Notes under the pieces: model-generated | What the model was told of the DNA's origin: nothing | What the model saw: only the letters and a program-made list of their open reading frames with translations | Databases searched by the model: none | Source: an uncultured Gammaproteobacteria bacterium | Lineage (GTDB): Bacteria; Pseudomonadota; Gammaproteobacteria; Pseudomonadales; Azotimanducaceae | Length of the DNA: 33,961 bases | NCBI GenBank assembly: GCA_913051785.1 | Contig: CAJXCK010000015.1 | Span: 1 to 33,961 of the forward strand | Reading direction: 5' to 3' | Translations under genes and position numbers: made by a program | Shown here: piece after piece, positions 15,687 to 24,081 of the stretch | How the letters are laid out: each line of letters begins with the position of its first letter | Position numbering within the stretch: the first letter of the stretch is position 1

Positions 15687-18051
15687 TCTGACCAAAACCA
15701 AACTTTTCGACGAGTCCGAGAAGAAAAACACCGTCGGAAAGAGCTTGGCCCATGAAAGCGCGGAACTTCATGTTAGTGGAGAAGCTGTTTACGTTGACGA
15801 TGTGAAAATTCCATACGGGACAGTTCACGCCTACGTCGGGATTGCCAACGTTGCGCGCGGCAGAATCAGAAAACTAGACCTTCTAAAAGTGCAGGAGGCC
15901 GAGGGAGTTGTTGCGACGCTCACGTTGGCGGATGTGCCTGGAGAATCTGATATTGGTCCTGTCTACCCTGGCGATCCAGTGATGATAAATGAAGGAGGAA
16001 TGATTGAATTTCACGGTCAAGTACTCTTTGCAGTTGCGGCTACCTCTTACAAGTTAGCGAGAAAGGCAGCGCGTTTGGCTGTCGTGGAATATGAAGAAGA
16101 TGAGCCCTGTTTGGATGTCGAAAAAGGACTTGAAGCTAAGCTGTTCGTTCGTCCCAGCCATCAACAATCTCGTGGCTCATCCGGTAAGGCGATAAGCGAG
16201 TCTCCTCTTTCCTTGGCCGGGGAGCTTAGGATTGGTGGACAGGAACAAATGTATCTTGAGGGTCAAGCATCACTTTGTATTCCGACGGAGAGTGGTGGGA
16301 TGAAGGTCATCACCTCCAATCAAAATCCTACGGAAGCTCAGAAGTTAATCGCTAAAATTCTTGATGTCCCAATGAATATGGTTGATGTTGAAGTCCGTCG
16401 CATGGGCGGTGCATTTGGCGGGAAAGAAACGAATGCCAACCAGTGGGGTTGTATTGCAGCATTGTTAGCTGCAAAAACGAAAAGGCCCGTTAAAATCAGG
16501 CTCGCCAGGAGAGATGACTTTATCGTTACTGGGAAAAGACACCCGTTTCTTGCCAAATACGAGGTTGGTTTCGACGGTGAAGGTCAAATAAACGGCCTAG
16601 ATATGGAGCTATCTGCTGACTGCGGTATGTCAGCAGATCTATCAGATTCGATCGTCGATCGGGCAATGTTCCATGCGGATAACGCCTATTTTTTGCCTGC
16701 TGCCAAAATTACTGGTCATCGGGTGAAAACGAATACGGTATCGAACACCGCTTTCAGAGGTTTTGGCGGCCCGCAAGGTGTTTTAGCGATAGAAAATGTT
16801 GTCGATGAAATCGCGAGGGCTGTAGCAAGAGACCCACTAGATATTCGCAAACTGAATTTATATTCGAGTAACGGTGGTCGGAATGTCACTCACTACGGTC
16901 AGAAAATTGAGCAACATGTTTTGCGTCCCATAATCGATCGGTTGGAAAAGACCTCGGACTACCGCGGGAGGCGAATTGCGATTTCCGAGTTCAACCAGAA
17001 AAATCTTTGGCTTAAAAAGGGGCTGGCGTTGACGCCGGTCAAATTTGGAATCTCGTTTACGGTAAAGCATTTAAATCAGGCTGGGGCCCTGATACATGTC
17101 TACACAGATGGATCAATCCACTTAAACCACGGTGGCACAGAAATGGGACAAGGTCTATTTACCAAAGTTGCCCAGGTAGTAGCAGAGGTATTCGGCGTTG
17201 ATATTAGTCTTATTCGTTGTTCCGCAACTGGCACTGACAAGGTTCCGAACACCTCGCCAACGGCAGCATCATCCGGAGCAGATTTAAACGGTATGGCGGC
17301 TAAAGTTGCTGCAGAAGAGATAAAAGCGAGACTAATCGATTTTGCTAGAGACCATTTTAAAATTGCAGAAAACGAAGTTGCTTTTTCGGATGGTAAAGTC
17401 GTCTTTGGCGAACGTGTTCTCCCATTCCGGGATTTTATAAACTTGGCTTACATGAATCGAATCAGTTTGTCCTCCACTGGTTACTACAAGACCCCAAATA
17501 TCTATTACGACAGAGAGCAGGGTATCGGCTCTCCTTTTTATTATTATGCTAACGGGGCCGCGGTATCTGAGGTGGTACTAGATGTTCTAACCGGAGAATA
17601 TCGAGTCACCAGAGTGGATATTTGCCACGACGTTGGTCACTCTCTCAATCCGGCACTGGATAGAGGTCAAATTGAGGGCGGGTTCATTCAGGGAATGGGC
17701 TGGCTAACGACCGAAGAGCTGGTCTGGGATAATAATGGTAGGTTAGAAACTAACGCTCCTGCCTCCTACAAGATACCGGCGATTGGTGATACGCCCCCTG
17801 AGTTCAATGTCGAGTTATTTGCCAAGATTCCCAACACTGAGGAAACCGTATTTCGCTCGAAGGCGGTGGGAGAGCCTCCCCTCATCCTGGCGATTTCCGT
17901 ATGGTGCGCATTAAAAGACGCGATTTCGAGTTTGAGTGGTTATACCCTTAGTCCGAAGCTAGATAGCCCAGCGACCCCGGAGAGGGTGCTTTTTGCATGT
18001 GGGCAAATGAATGATACGCAGGAAGGAGTGCCCCAGAATGCGTTGGTTTGA
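15679..18051 (+). CDS. xdhB: Xanthine dehydrogenase molybdenum-binding subunit
   Basis: This 790-residue catalytic subunit hydroxylates hypoxanthine and xanthine to urate in the cytoplasm. It starts VGKSLAHESAELHVSGEAVYVDD, the normal XdhB N-terminus. Molybdopterin and active-site features are QEQMYLEGQ (conserved glutamate), RMGGAFGGKET, NTAFRGFGGPQG with the substrate-binding arginine, GGTEMGQGLFTKVAQV, and AVGEPPL with the catalytic glutamate. Both the glutamate and the arginine that set xanthine specificity are retained, unlike in aldehyde oxidases. There is no signal peptide, in contrast to the TAT-tagged enzyme at 2188-4401. It begins with TTG at 15679, inside the end of xdhA, and overlaps xdhC. 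Confidence 0.96.
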   Translation: MIDLTKTKLFDESEKKNTVGKSLAHESAELHVSGEAVYVDDVKIPYGTVHAYVGIANVARGRIRKLDLLKVQEAEGVVATLTLADVPGESDIGPVYPGDPVMINEGGMIEFHGQVLFAVAATSYKLARKAARLAVVEYEEDEPCLDVEKGLEAKLFVRPSHQQSRGSSGKAISESPLSLAGELRIGGQEQMYLEGQASLCIPTESGGMKVITSNQNPTEAQKLIAKILDVPMNMVDVEVRRMGGAFGGKETNANQWGCIAALLAAKTKRPVKIRLARRDDFIVTGKRHPFLAKYEVGFDGEGQINGLDMELSADCGMSADLSDSIVDRAMFHADNAYFLPAAKITGHRVKTNTVSNTAFRGFGGPQGVLAIENVVDEIARAVARDPLDIRKLNLYSSNGGRNVTHYGQKIEQHVLRPIIDRLEKTSDYRGRRIAISEFNQKNLWLKKGLALTPVKFGISFTVKHLNQAGALIHVYTDGSIHLNHGGTEMGQGLFTKVAQVVAEVFGVDISLIRCSATGTDKVPNTSPTAASSGADLNGMAAKVAAEEIKARLIDFARDHFKIAENEVAFSDGKVVFGERVLPFRDFINLAYMNRISLSSTGYYKTPNIYYDREQGIGSPFYYYANGAAVSEVVLDVLTGEYRVTRVDICHDVGHSLNPALDRGQIEGGFIQGMGWLTTEELVWDNNGRLETNAPASYKIPAIGDTPPEFNVELFAKIPNTEETVFRSKAVGEPPLILAISVWCALKDAISSLSGYTLSPKLDSPATPERVLFACGQMNDTQEGVPQNALV

Positions 18052-18916
18052 GATTGTTGCGCAGATGTCAGAAAAGAGTAAGGCCTATGTGATTGTAACT
18101 GTTTTGGAGGTCAGAGGATCGAGCCCTCGCGAGGAGGGCGCAAAAATGATCGTTACTGAAGATCAAAGCTATCTCAGCATTGGCGGGGGCAACTTGGAGT
18201 ATCAAGCGATAGCGCTGTCCCGAGAATTGATCCTAGAAGCGGGATTAGTTAGTAAAATAGAAGATTTCCCATTGGGGCCCAAAGTAGGGCAGTGTTGCGG
18301 AGGTAAGGTGAGGTTGTTGTTTGAGAGTTTTCCCGCAGAAACTATAAGAATCTCGATTTTCGGTGCTGGTCACGTTGGAAAAGCTTTGATCGGGATTGTA
18401 TCTCAGTTGCCTTATCGCATCCGTTGGATTGATAGCAGAGAACACGAATTTCCGAAGGCAATTCCGAGTAATGTGGAGAAAGTGGTCTCGGGACGTCCTC
18501 ATTTGGATATCAGATCGAGTTCCATGGCAGATTATTTCGTCGTCATGTCGCACAGCCATAAGATCGACTTTGAAATAGTTCAGGCTGTTCTGAAGATGGG
18601 TAATTACCGATATTTAGGCCTGATTGGTTCTGAGAGCAAAAAAAAACGTTTCGAATCACGATTGATAAAACGGGGAGTTCCGGACGACCAGATATCGCGT
18701 TTGAGTTGTCCTATGGGAATTGGTCAGATAACAGGCAAGTCACCGATCGAAGTAGCTGTATCCGTCGCGAGTGAGCTCATTAGTGATATAAATGACTTGG
18801 AGAGTGATCCTGTAAAATTCGACACAAAGGCTGAAGCTAAAGAGCTTGAGACCACAAAGGGCTTGATCGGTTCTACCCGAATCAATGTAGAAATGGAGGA
18901 ATATCGATTTGAATAA
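18038..18916 (+). CDS. xdhC: Xanthine dehydrogenase accessory protein XdhC
   Basis: This 292-residue protein binds molybdenum cofactor, promotes its sulphuration and inserts it into XdhB. XdhC features include VRGSSPREEGAKMIV, SIGGGNLEYQAI, the GPKVGQCCGGKVRLLFE segment and a Rossmann-type nucleotide motif, FGAGHVGKAL. The C-terminal half has the GLIGSESKKKRFESRL and CPMGI segments of the family. ATG 18038 is preferred over the in-frame ATG 18011 because GGAAGGAG at 18021-18028 lies nine bases before it and the product then starts MRWFEIV. Its stop overlaps the allantoinase start. Confidence 0.95.
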   Translation: MRWFEIVAQMSEKSKAYVIVTVLEVRGSSPREEGAKMIVTEDQSYLSIGGGNLEYQAIALSRELILEAGLVSKIEDFPLGPKVGQCCGGKVRLLFESFPAETIRISIFGAGHVGKALIGIVSQLPYRIRWIDSREHEFPKAIPSNVEKVVSGRPHLDIRSSSMADYFVVMSHSHKIDFEIVQAVLKMGNYRYLGLIGSESKKKRFESRLIKRGVPDDQISRLSCPMGIGQITGKSPIEVAVSVASELISDINDLESDPVKFDTKAEAKELETTKGLIGSTRINVEMEEYRFE

Positions 18917-20279
18917 TTTCGCGATCCAGAGCCTTCGGACTTTTGTGGATGGAGCGTTTAAACCTGCTACGGTTTTGGTTAAGGGTGGAAAAATATCAGC
19001 GATTCTCGACTTTGAAGAGAGTCCCGACACCGAAGAGTTTTACCCTATAGGGAATAAAATGTTAATTCCCGGTCTAACAGATACCCATGTTCACATCAAC
19101 GAGCCTGGAAGAACCGAATGGGAAGGTTTTATAACTGCCACCCAGGCAGCGGCGGCTGGTGGAATTACTGCTTTGGTTGACATGCCTCTCAATTGTACGC
19201 CAGTCACAACATCCGCTTCCGCTTTGAAGCAAAAGCTTGATGCGTTGGAGGGGAAACTCTGGGTTGATTGCGGTTTCTGGGGCGGATTTGTGCCCGAAAG
19301 CCTACCGGAGCTTGATGGACTGTTAAAGGCAGGGGTGCTTGGAGTCAAATCCTTCACGATTCACTCTGGTATTGACGATTTTCCAATGGTAGGACGAGAG
19401 GATCTTCGTGCTGCGATCGAGGTCATTGGCGAGTATGACGTTCCGTATCTGATACATGCAGAGCTTGACTCGGACGAACCTCGGGATGCTGATAATCAAC
19501 GCGTTATCGGAGAAAGCTACCGGAGTTTTCTGGAATCCAGACCAAAAAAATGGGAGAACGATGCCATTGATATGATGATCGAGTTAGCGCGTGAAGCGAA
19601 AGCGCGAGGCGATAAAATAAAGGTACACATCGTTCACCTCTCTTCCGCTGAAGCGATTCCAGCCATAGTAAGAGCTCGAGAAGAGGGTATTTCCATAACA
19701 ACTGAAACTTGCCCGCATTATTTGACTCTTTCGGCCGAAACCATCCCCGACGGATCGACAATATTTAAGTGCTGTCCCCCCATTCGTGAACTAAGTAATT
19801 GCAGAGAGCTCTGGCGTGGCCTAGAGGATGGTATTATAGAACTGATTGTGTCGGATCATTCTCCATGTACGCCGCATTTAAAAAAAGTCGATTCTGGCGA
19901 TCTTGAGACGGCTTGGGGTGGAGTATCTTCCCTTCAGTTTGGTCTTCCACTTGTTTGGACTGAGGCTCAGAAGTTCGGCCTTGCTCCGGAAAAAATTATC
20001 CAGCTGATGGCCGAAAACACAGCAACTTTTGCTGGATTCGGTGATCGGAAGGGCAAGATAGAAGTCGGCTTCGATGCGGATCTGGTTGTATTTGACCCTG
20101 ATACTGAATTTGTTATTCGACCTGAAATTATTGAACATCGACACAAGCTGACTCCCTACGAAGGCAGGTCAGTATTTGGCGTGGTTGAGAAGACTTATCT
20201 TAAAGGTCAATTAGTCTGGAATTCGGGACATCCAGTAGGAGAAGCTAGAGGTGAGCCGATTTTGAGAGATGTCTCATAA
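18909..20279 (+). CDS. allB: Allantoinase
   Basis: This 456-residue amidohydrolase opens the hydantoin ring of allantoin to give allantoate. Metal ligands are H60 and H62 in DTHVHINEPG, the likely carbamylated lysine K147 in GVKSF, H183 in IHAEL, H240 and H243 in VHIVHLSS, and D316 in VSDHSPC. TTG 18909 is the start, with GGAGG at 18896-18900 at the right distance, and it overlaps the xdhC stop. This is the AllB/dihydropyrimidinase-like type, not the polysaccharide-deacetylase-like PuuE type. Its end overlaps allantoicase by 11 bases, so the two steps are tightly coupled. Confidence 0.95.
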   Translation: MNNFAIQSLRTFVDGAFKPATVLVKGGKISAILDFEESPDTEEFYPIGNKMLIPGLTDTHVHINEPGRTEWEGFITATQAAAAGGITALVDMPLNCTPVTTSASALKQKLDALEGKLWVDCGFWGGFVPESLPELDGLLKAGVLGVKSFTIHSGIDDFPMVGREDLRAAIEVIGEYDVPYLIHAELDSDEPRDADNQRVIGESYRSFLESRPKKWENDAIDMMIELAREAKARGDKIKVHIVHLSSAEAIPAIVRAREEGISITTETCPHYLTLSAETIPDGSTIFKCCPPIRELSNCRELWRGLEDGIIELIVSDHSPCTPHLKKVDSGDLETAWGGVSSLQFGLPLVWTEAQKFGLAPEKIIQLMAENTATFAGFGDRKGKIEVGFDADLVVFDPDTEFVIRPEIIEHRHKLTPYEGRSVFGVVEKTYLKGQLVWNSGHPVGEARGEPILRDVS

Positions 20280-21321
20280 TGTGGAGCAAGCGAAGTTGAG
20301 TTCAGAATACAAATCGGATGATCGTTTCTCATCGATTTATATTGACCTGTTAAGCGAGCGACTCGGCGGAAGGGTCATTGCATGTAGTGATGATTGGTTC
20401 GCGGGCGCGGAAAACATGCTGAAACCGGGGAGAGGAGTTTTTAAAGAGGGCCTTTTTGTTTCGACAGGTAAATGGATGGACGGTTGGGAATCCAGACGAA
20501 GCTTTGGCAGACATAATAGGTCGCAGCAGGGGGAGGATTTTGATTGGTGTCTTCTCAGATTGGGTTCTCAAGGTGTCTTAAAAGGACTGGATATTGATAC
20601 CAATCATTTTCACGGTAACGCACCAGAATATGTCGCCGTCGAAGCATCGATGGTAAGTGGGAATGATATCCAGGGTGCAGATTGGCGAGAAGTGCTAAAA
20701 AAAACAGCCGTTCGGCCTCATAGTCAGAACCTTTTCTCAATTGAATCAAGTCGTACTTGGAACCATTTGCGGTTGAAGATATTCCCCGATGGTGGAGTGG
20801 CGAGATTTCGAGCCTTTGGAAGAGCTGTGCATAATCAAGAACATTACGCGGCCGGCGAATTAGTCGATTTAGCGTCCGCACTGAATGGCGGTATTGCGGC
20901 CGACGCTAGCGATCGTTTTTTCAGTTCGCCAACCAATTTGGTCATGCCTGGTAGGGGTATAAACATGGGTGACGGATGGGAAACCAAACGTCGGCGAGAC
21001 GAACACAATGATTGGGCGATCATAAGGCTTGGGATGGTTGGTGATATCAGGAAAATTATTATTGATACTGCTCATTTCCGAGGGAACTTCCCGGAGTCAG
21101 CCTCTCTGCAGGGGGCGATGGTCGAAAATGACTCAGATCCAGACGAGAAAACAAAATGGACTGACATTCTCGACCGAAGCAAACTCATTGCTGACTATGA
21201 ACATATTTTCACTAGTTCTTTAAATACTGCGCCAGGGCAGATGTTTAGCCATGTCAGACTTCAGATCTATCCGGATGGAGGCGTGAGCCGTCTCCGTGTT
21301 CTTGGTTTGCCTGAATCCTAG
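20269..21321 (+). CDS. alc: Allantoicase
   Basis: This 350-residue enzyme hydrolyses allantoate to urea and ureidoglycolate. The family is built from two similar halves, and both are visible. The first has DWFAGAENMLKPGR, DGWESRR, WCLLRLG and IDTNHFHGNAPE. The second repeats these as FSSPTNLVMPGR, DGWETKRRR, WAIIRLG and IDTAHFRGNFPE. Each half ends with LRLKIFPDGGVARFR or VRLQIYPDGGVSRLR. The start at ATG 20269 overlaps allantoinase. Use of allantoicase rather than allantoate amidohydrolase means that urea, not ammonia, is released, which explains the linked urease. Confidence 0.96.
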   Translation: MSHNVEQAKLSSEYKSDDRFSSIYIDLLSERLGGRVIACSDDWFAGAENMLKPGRGVFKEGLFVSTGKWMDGWESRRSFGRHNRSQQGEDFDWCLLRLGSQGVLKGLDIDTNHFHGNAPEYVAVEASMVSGNDIQGADWREVLKKTAVRPHSQNLFSIESSRTWNHLRLKIFPDGGVARFRAFGRAVHNQEHYAAGELVDLASALNGGIAADASDRFFSSPTNLVMPGRGINMGDGWETKRRRDEHNDWAIIRLGMVGDIRKIIIDTAHFRGNFPESASLQGAMVENDSDPDEKTKWTDILDRSKLIADYEHIFTSSLNTAPGQMFSHVRLQIYPDGGVSRLRVLGLPES

Positions 21322-21329
21322 CACTAGTC

Positions 21330-21830
21330 TTGAACGCTATTGAGATAAATGAGATGAGTCGTGGGGAAGCCATTCAATACTTCGGCTTTTGCTGCGCGTC
21401 TGATTCATGGATCTACAAGATGTTGGCTGCTAGACCATTTAAGTCTATGGAGAAAATGAAAGAAATCGGTGATCGATTTTGGAGTGAGTCCACGGAAGAA
21501 GATTTGCTTCAAGCTTTCCAGGGTCATCCAAAAATAGGTGGCCATAAAATACGTTCGGTTAGGTTTGAAAATACGGCCGGCGCTGCGTCGAAAGAACAAT
21601 CGTCGGCGATGAAGGCGGATGATCAGACAAAACAGGATCTTAGGGTAGCGAATGAAAAATATTTAAAGAAATTTGGATTCATCTTTATAGTTTTTGCGTC
21701 CGGGAAATCTGGCGCAGAAATACTCAAACTTTTAACCGAGAGGTTCGAGAATACAAGAGAGCAAGAATTGAGAAATGCAGGGGAAGAACAGAGAAAGATT
21801 ATGCAGTTGCGTTTGAAGAATGGACCATGA
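21330..21830 (+). CDS. uraD: OHCU decarboxylase
   Basis: It decarboxylates 2-oxo-4-hydroxy-4-carboxy-5-ureidoimidazoline to S-allantoin. The 166-residue chain has the signature HPKIGG with catalytic H66, KEQSS at 88-92, KFGFIFIVFASGKS near 114-126, and the closing ELxxAGEEQRKIMQLRL helix. TTG 21330 is taken as start because it places INEMSRGEA where the family has its LNxMS motif. No Shine-Dalgarno is visible, and an ATG at 21354 would trim this motif. It lies eight bases after allantoicase and overlaps uraH by four bases. Confidence 0.94.
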   Translation: MNAIEINEMSRGEAIQYFGFCCASDSWIYKMLAARPFKSMEKMKEIGDRFWSESTEEDLLQAFQGHPKIGGHKIRSVRFENTAGAASKEQSSAMKADDQTKQDLRVANEKYLKKFGFIFIVFASGKSGAEILKLLTERFENTREQELRNAGEEQRKIMQLRLKNGP

Positions 21831-22168
21831 GTAAGATTTCGACCCATATATTAGATACCAACAAAGGCTTGCCCGCAGCCGGAGTAAAAGTGAGTTTGTA
21901 TCGTGGGCCAGCAGAGGGGCCTAGTCTAATACGCTCTTGCACTACTAATGAGGATGGGCGAATAGATAATTTCTTGAGCCCAGATGAGACGCTTAAAATA
22001 GAGAGTTATCGGTTGGAATTCGAAACCGCAAGCTACTTCGTAGCCCAAGGCCAACCGGTGTTTTATCCCAAAGTTATCGTCGAGTTTCTCGTGCAGGATA
22101 AAGATAGATCGCATCATGTCCCATTGCTCTTGTCTTCGTTTGGATACTCAACCTATCGAGGTAGTTGA
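21827..22168 (+). CDS. uraH: 5-hydroxyisourate hydrolase
   Basis: This 113-residue transthyretin-like enzyme hydrolyses 5-hydroxyisourate, the urate oxidase product, to OHCU. The catalytic H7 lies in ISTHILDT, R45 in NEDGRID and H97 in HHVPLLLSSFGYSTYRGS, whose terminal YRGS is the hallmark that separates the enzyme from transthyretin. It has no signal peptide. It overlaps uraD at its start (ATGA) and allA at its end. Confidence 0.96.
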   Translation: MSKISTHILDTNKGLPAAGVKVSLYRGPAEGPSLIRSCTTNEDGRIDNFLSPDETLKIESYRLEFETASYFVAQGQPVFYPKVIVEFLVQDKDRSHHVPLLLSSFGYSTYRGS

Positions 22169-22671
22169 TGGTTGTAAGACACATTGAGTTGGAAACCCTT
22201 AGTAGCTCTTCATTTAAAGATTATGGGGATGTAATTGATGGCGCCTCTATTGGCTCAGGAAGTCTAATAAACAATGGTTATACGTTACGGTCCAGTGAAC
22301 GGTCTACCGTGGTGAGCGGTGATGAGAATGGATCAGCCGTCGTCACCATGTTCGAGACGCAACCGATAGAACTCCCTTTTCGTTTAAAAGCGTTGGAAAG
22401 ACACCCTTTGAGTAGCCAAGCGTTCATTAATATCGATAACAATCCCTATATCGTTGTTGTCGCGAAGCCTGGGGACCTTGAGCTGAATGAGGTCCGGGCA
22501 TTTTTGGCTAGACCAGATCAGAGTGTCAATATCGGGAGAGGAGTTTGGCATCATCACAATCTATGTTTGAACAGCACGACAAGATTTGTCGTAATTGAAC
22601 GATCAGGCCCTGAAGACAACTTTGACGAATATTTACTTCCGTCTGATCAGTCTCTCCTAGTCGTAAGATGA
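22168..22671 (+). CDS. allA: Ureidoglycolate lyase
   Basis: It splits ureidoglycolate into glyoxylate and urea. The 167-residue protein shows SSFKDYGDVID at the N-terminus, the cupin-fold ERHPLSSQAFI segment, VVVAKPGD, and the GRGVWHHHN metal and active-site motif, then RFVVIERSGPEDNFDEY. ATG 22168 overlaps the uraH stop (TGATG) and is preferred over the TTG one codon earlier. It closes the allantoin branch: together with allantoicase it yields two ureas per purine. Confidence 0.94.
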   Translation: MVVRHIELETLSSSSFKDYGDVIDGASIGSGSLINNGYTLRSSERSTVVSGDENGSAVVTMFETQPIELPFRLKALERHPLSSQAFINIDNNPYIVVVAKPGDLELNEVRAFLARPDQSVNIGRGVWHHHNLCLNSTTRFVVIERSGPEDNFDEYLLPSDQSLLVVR

Positions 22672-22726
22672 GCTTTCGTTCTCTAGTTTCGAATGATCGT
22701 CGCTCTTAGGTGAGAGCTTATCTGCC

Positions 22727-24034
22727 ATGATTGCAGCTCATCGCGGCAGCTTACTGCACTTTCTAGATGATCCTAGTAAGTCGAGTGTTGACTCAATTTT
22801 TGAGTATTACGACGACGGCTTGCTTGTTACTGAAAATGGTCTGATCTCAGACTGTGGAGACGCGGCGAGTCTTATGCCTCGTCTGCCAAGCGGTACCAAA
22901 CTAGTTCAGCACGCTAATTCTCTTATTTGTCCTGGATTCGTAGATGCCCATGTTCACTATCCGCAGTTAGAGGTAATGGCGTCGCACGGTGAGGAGCTTT
23001 TAGATTGGTTAAACCGATACACTTTCCCAGCAGAGGCCAAGTTTGCGAATCCAGAATACGCAGAAGTCTGCGCGGAGCGATTTCTTGATGAGCTACTCCG
23101 GGTGGGCACGACCACCGCCCTAGTATTTGGCACAGTACACCCGAATTCGATAGATGCCTTTTTTCGCAGTTGTGAGAAGCGAAATTTACGTATGATTTCT
23201 GGGAAAGTAATGATGGATCGTAATGCGCCCGTCGGCCTAACAGATAGTCCGGAGTCCTCTTACGTTGATAGTAAGTCCCTAATCGAGTCCTGGCACAATA
23301 AAGGTCGTCTTCGTTATGCGGTTACACCGCGATTCGCGATAACTTCCTCTCCGGAACAGTTGAATCTTGCAGGATTATTACTGAAAGAACATCCCAGCGT
23401 ATATCTTCATACACATCTCTCGGAGAATCGGTCAGAGGTGGATTCCGTACGAGAGCTTTTTCCGGGTGTGAAAAATTATTTGGATGTTTATGACCAATAC
23501 GATCTTCTCGGGCAGAGAAGTGTTTTCGCGCATTGTATTCATCTTGATAATGAAGAGTGGTCGCGATTAAACACTTCAGGATCCGCTATCGCACACTGCC
23601 CCAATTCGAATCTTTTTTTAGGAAGCGGTCTTTTTTCTATGAAGGCTGCTGTGGAACACGGAGTCAGAGTTGGAATCGGATCCGATATTGGAGGAGGCTG
23701 CGAGTTCTCTATCTTGCGGACGCTCGCGGACGGCTACAAGGTCGCCAGACTGAGGGGTGAGGATATCAGTCCCATGCAGGCATTCTATCTGGCGACGCTC
23801 GGGGGCGTTCGGGCACTTGATCTAGAGGACAGGATAGGAAATTTTTTGATTGGGAAGGAGGCAGATTTCCTTATTTTGGACAGAGGAGCTACGCCGATCA
23901 TCAAACATCGTTTAGATATGAGCAAAAATCTAAATGAACAGCTTTTCGCCATGATGATGCTTGGCGATGACCGGCTGGTTAAGGAAACTTGGATTATGGG
24001 AGAAAAGTCCCATGATAGAGATGCGAACTTTTGA
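22727..24034 (+). CDS. guaD: Guanine deaminase
   Basis: This 435-residue amidohydrolase turns guanine into xanthine plus ammonia and so feeds XdhAB. It has PGFVDAHVHYPQ with H75 and H77, the tract TFPAEAKF that is typical of guanine deaminases, THLSEN, FAHCIHL, AHCPNSNLFLGSGLF and the zinc-binding IGSDIGGG. The length matches E. coli GuaD. AGGTGAG about 11 bases upstream serves as ribosome site. It is 55 bases after allA on the same strand. Confidence 0.96.
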   Translation: MIAAHRGSLLHFLDDPSKSSVDSIFEYYDDGLLVTENGLISDCGDAASLMPRLPSGTKLVQHANSLICPGFVDAHVHYPQLEVMASHGEELLDWLNRYTFPAEAKFANPEYAEVCAERFLDELLRVGTTTALVFGTVHPNSIDAFFRSCEKRNLRMISGKVMMDRNAPVGLTDSPESSYVDSKSLIESWHNKGRLRYAVTPRFAITSSPEQLNLAGLLLKEHPSVYLHTHLSENRSEVDSVRELFPGVKNYLDVYDQYDLLGQRSVFAHCIHLDNEEWSRLNTSGSAIAHCPNSNLFLGSGLFSMKAAVEHGVRVGIGSDIGGGCEFSILRTLADGYKVARLRGEDISPMQAFYLATLGGVRALDLEDRIGNFLIGKEADFLILDRGATPIIKHRLDMSKNLNEQLFAMMMLGDDRLVKETWIMGEKSHDRDANF

Positions 24035-24081
24035 GAGTAAGTTGTTTTGAAATCTCTATGTAGTGGAAGCAGTAAATAAAC

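Noticed and set aside
20300-21300. Internal duplication in allantoicase as a possible recent tandem repeat or fusion
   Set aside because: Two similar halves are the normal architecture of the allantoicase family.
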